Positions 5,022 to 6,240 of a stretch of DNA of 6,240 nucleotides are shown piece after piece. The stretch comes from Ruminococcaceae bacterium UBA866 (GTDB lineage: Bacteria > Bacillota > Clostridia > Oscillospirales > Ruminococcaceae). How positions within the stretch are numbered: position 1 is the first letter of the stretch; the number at the start of each line of letters is the position of its first letter. The stretch is taken from the NCBI GenBank assembly GCA_002295325.1, contig DBGA01000021.1, positions 18,452-24,691 on the forward strand, given 5' to 3'. The position numbers were made by a program, and so were the translations under genes. Under the pieces are notes generated by a model. That model was not told where the DNA came from. It searched no databases and saw only the letters and a list, made by a program, of their open reading frames with translations.

Positions 5022-5700
5022 TATATCTTGTTTTTGCTGCGACTAGGCAAATTATCTCTTTCGCTCCAGCCTCAAGAAGCGTTTTGGCACAGCAATTCAT
5101 CGTGCTTCCTGTGGTAAAAACGTCATCAATAAGTAAAATGGTCTTTCCTATGATTGCATTTTTATTTTCAATACCAAATGCGCCTTCAACGTTTTTATAC
5201 CTCTCTGAAGCAAAAAGGTCGTGCTGCTTTTTGGTCTTCTTAATTTTAATAAGCACGTCTTTGCAAATTGGCTTTTCTATGAGTTTTGAAACCTCTAAAC
5301 CCAACTGATAAGCCTGATTAAATCCCCGCTTTTTCAAATCATCTTTGTAAAGTGGAGCAGGAACTATGATATCAACTGTCTTGGCAACGGGTGTTGCTTT
5401 GATGCAATTTACCATACAGATTGCAAGATTTTTTGCATTTTGAATGTTGTTATTGAACTTTAATTCACGTATTGCAGTGTCAGCACCCATTTCATAATAA
5501 AATGGGGTGAAAAGATATCGAAAATAGTTTTGACAATGGCACTCTGACTTTCCACATATCAGGCATTTGGACAAGTCGGTTAATGGTGCATCTTTACGGC
5601 ATCCCTCACAAATAAGCTTATCATACTCAACAGGATGCTTACAAAACATACAACGATTGGGCAGGAAGATATGCGCCAAAACGTCTAAAAACTTACTCAT
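5011..5700 (-). CDS. comF: ComF-family phosphoribosyltransferase-like competence protein
   Basis: This 229-residue ComF/ComFC-type protein is known from naturally competent bacteria, where it is needed for handling incoming single-stranded DNA; in other bacteria the role is less clear. The N-terminus carries a two-part zinc ribbon: Cys17, 20, 31 and 34, then Cys46, 49, 54 and 56. The conserved APLYKDDLKKRGFNQA segment follows at 115-130, then the PRPP-type loop ILLIDDVFTTGST at 188-200. Length is normal for the family (about 220-240). The ATG at 5700 gives an N-terminus beginning MSKFLDVL and overlaps the recD2 stop by eight bases. An in-frame GTG at 5712 would add four residues and cannot be excluded; neither start has a strong Shine-Dalgarno, so translational coupling to recD2 is likely. 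The 3' end holds the -35 of the next gene. Confidence 0.92.
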   Translation of the reverse strand: MSKFLDVLAHIFLPNRCMFCKHPVEYDKLICEGCRKDAPLTDLSKCLICGKSECHCQNYFRYLFTPFYYEMGADTAIRELKFNNNIQNAKNLAICMVNCIKATPVAKTVDIIVPAPLYKDDLKKRGFNQAYQLGLEVSKLIEKPICKDVLIKIKKTKKQHDLFASERYKNVEGAFGIENKNAIIGKTILLIDDVFTTGSTMNCCAKTLLEAGAKEIICLVAAKTRYIVN

Positions 5701-6240
5701 TGTCAAACACACTTTCTTTTAACATTGCCTTGAGCCCAGTATATCGTAACATTCTTCGGTCATTTTTTACCATAAACTCAATTCTTCCCTTAGAGCCTAC
5801 AATTACAAGTATTCGTTTTGCCCTAGTAACCGCGGTATAGAGCAAATTTCTAAAGTAAAGTTTATCATATCCACCTAAAATCGGCAATACAATCGCCTCA
5901 AATTCACTTCCTTGACTCTTGTGAATGGTGACCGCATAGGCAAGTTCCAGCTGTTCGTTTGCCATATCAAAGGTGTAAAAAGCTAGTCGACCATCAAACT
6001 CAACAGCAAGAGTTGGCGAGCCTCTATCAACCATTTTTATATTGCCAATATCACCGTTAAAAATGCCAGCACCACTTTCTTCGACCTTTTTCCATGTGAT
6101 ATCGTAGTTGTTTTTAATCTGCATTACCTTGTCACCCACCCGAAAGGTATAGGTGCCACTTTTAAACTCAGTTTTATTTTCAGCCTTAGGGTTTAGTGTT
6201 TGTTGGAGCTTTTGATTAAGCTCAATCACGCCAACCTCAC
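5693..6240 (-). CDS. recD2: RecD2-like ATP-dependent DNA helicase, C-terminal part (gene cut by window edge)
   Basis: This is the 3' end of a RecD2/TraA-type superfamily 1 helicase, an ATP-driven 5'-3' DNA helicase involved in repair and recombination. About 180 C-terminal residues are visible of a family that is usually around 730-750. The reading frame stays open to the window edge; the GTG at 6229 is an internal valine codon within a GVIELNQKLQ stretch, not a start. Visible elements are the RVGDKVMQIKNNYD segment, a FNGDIGNI segment typical of the SH3-like insertion, AYAVTIHKSQGSEF (the motif V region of the UvrD/RecD C-terminal domain), and LLYTAVTRAKR (motif VI, with the arginine that contacts ATP). 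The C-terminus ends cleanly in FDNE, and the stop overlaps the comF start. The N-terminal helix-hairpin-helix and Walker A regions lie outside the window and cannot be checked. Confidence 0.92.
   Translation of the reverse strand, partial: EVGVIELNQKLQQTLNPKAENKTEFKSGTYTFRVGDKVMQIKNNYDITWKKVEESGAGIFNGDIGNIKMVDRGSPTLAVEFDGRLAFYTFDMANEQLELAYAVTIHKSQGSEFEAIVLPILGGYDKLYFRNLLYTAVTRAKRILVIVGSKGRIEFMVKNDRRMLRYTGLKAMLKESVFDNE

Noticed and set aside
5701..5712. GTG at 5712 as the comF start
   Set aside because: It is possible, but GTG is less favoured, its AAAGAAA is directly adjacent rather than spaced, and the ATG at 5700 gives a normal ComF N-terminus with a short ATGAGTAA overlap.
6227..6229. GTG at 6229 as the start of a short complete gene
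   Set aside because: The frame stays open to the window edge and the sequence is the C-terminal third or less of a RecD2 helicase, so this is an internal valine codon.

Overview
The window looks like low-to-moderate GC Firmicutes DNA, most likely from a Clostridia (Oscillospiraceae-like) genome. The evidence is purine-rich AGGAG-type ribosome binding sites, sigma-A-type promoters with 17-bp spacers, RecD2-type helicase and ComF genes next to an MreB-like gene, and hairpin plus T-run terminators. The taxonomic placement is inference from gene content and style; no marker gene here fixes it.

Layout: two plus-strand genes open the window. A purine-type phosphoribosyltransferase (31-594) overlaps by one base, through a TAATG junction, with a CbrA/geranylgeranyl-reductase-type FAD oxidoreductase (594-1646). 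The rest is on the minus strand. Read in its own direction it holds the 3' end of a recD2 helicase gene (from 6240 down to 5693), comF overlapping it (5700-5011), an MreB-like actin gene with its own strong promoter (4950-3940), a monocistronic ROK-family protein with an unusual N-terminal domain (3822-2440), and an AT-rich orphan gene for a single-pass membrane protein (2334-1705). The two transcription directions converge at about 1650-1700. Every stretch over 300 bases contains a gene.

The most unusual structure is at the convergence point. The orphan membrane-protein gene sits between two direct copies of a 46-bp sequence (1640-1685 and 2380-2425, 44 of 46 identical, offset 740 bp). Each copy contains a complete bidirectional terminator hairpin. 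The only two differences are the two partners of one stem base pair (C-G in one copy, A-T in the other), so pairing is kept. The repeat also carries the last codon and stop of the oxidoreductase gene in copy 1 and a possible -35 element of the orphan gene in copy 2. The gene between them is visibly more AT-rich than its neighbours. This is consistent with a small gene cassette placed into, or duplicated along with, a shared terminator between the oxidoreductase and ROK genes, or with recombination between members of a dispersed terminator-repeat family.

How the genes work together: the phosphoribosyltransferase and oxidoreductase are probably co-translated, but their functional link is unclear. 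recD2 and comF form a tight DNA-processing/competence pair. The MreB-like and ROK genes each have a recognisable promoter, so they are probably independent units, although no terminator is visible between them. No CRISPR array, tRNA, rRNA, transposase or recombinase gene is visible.
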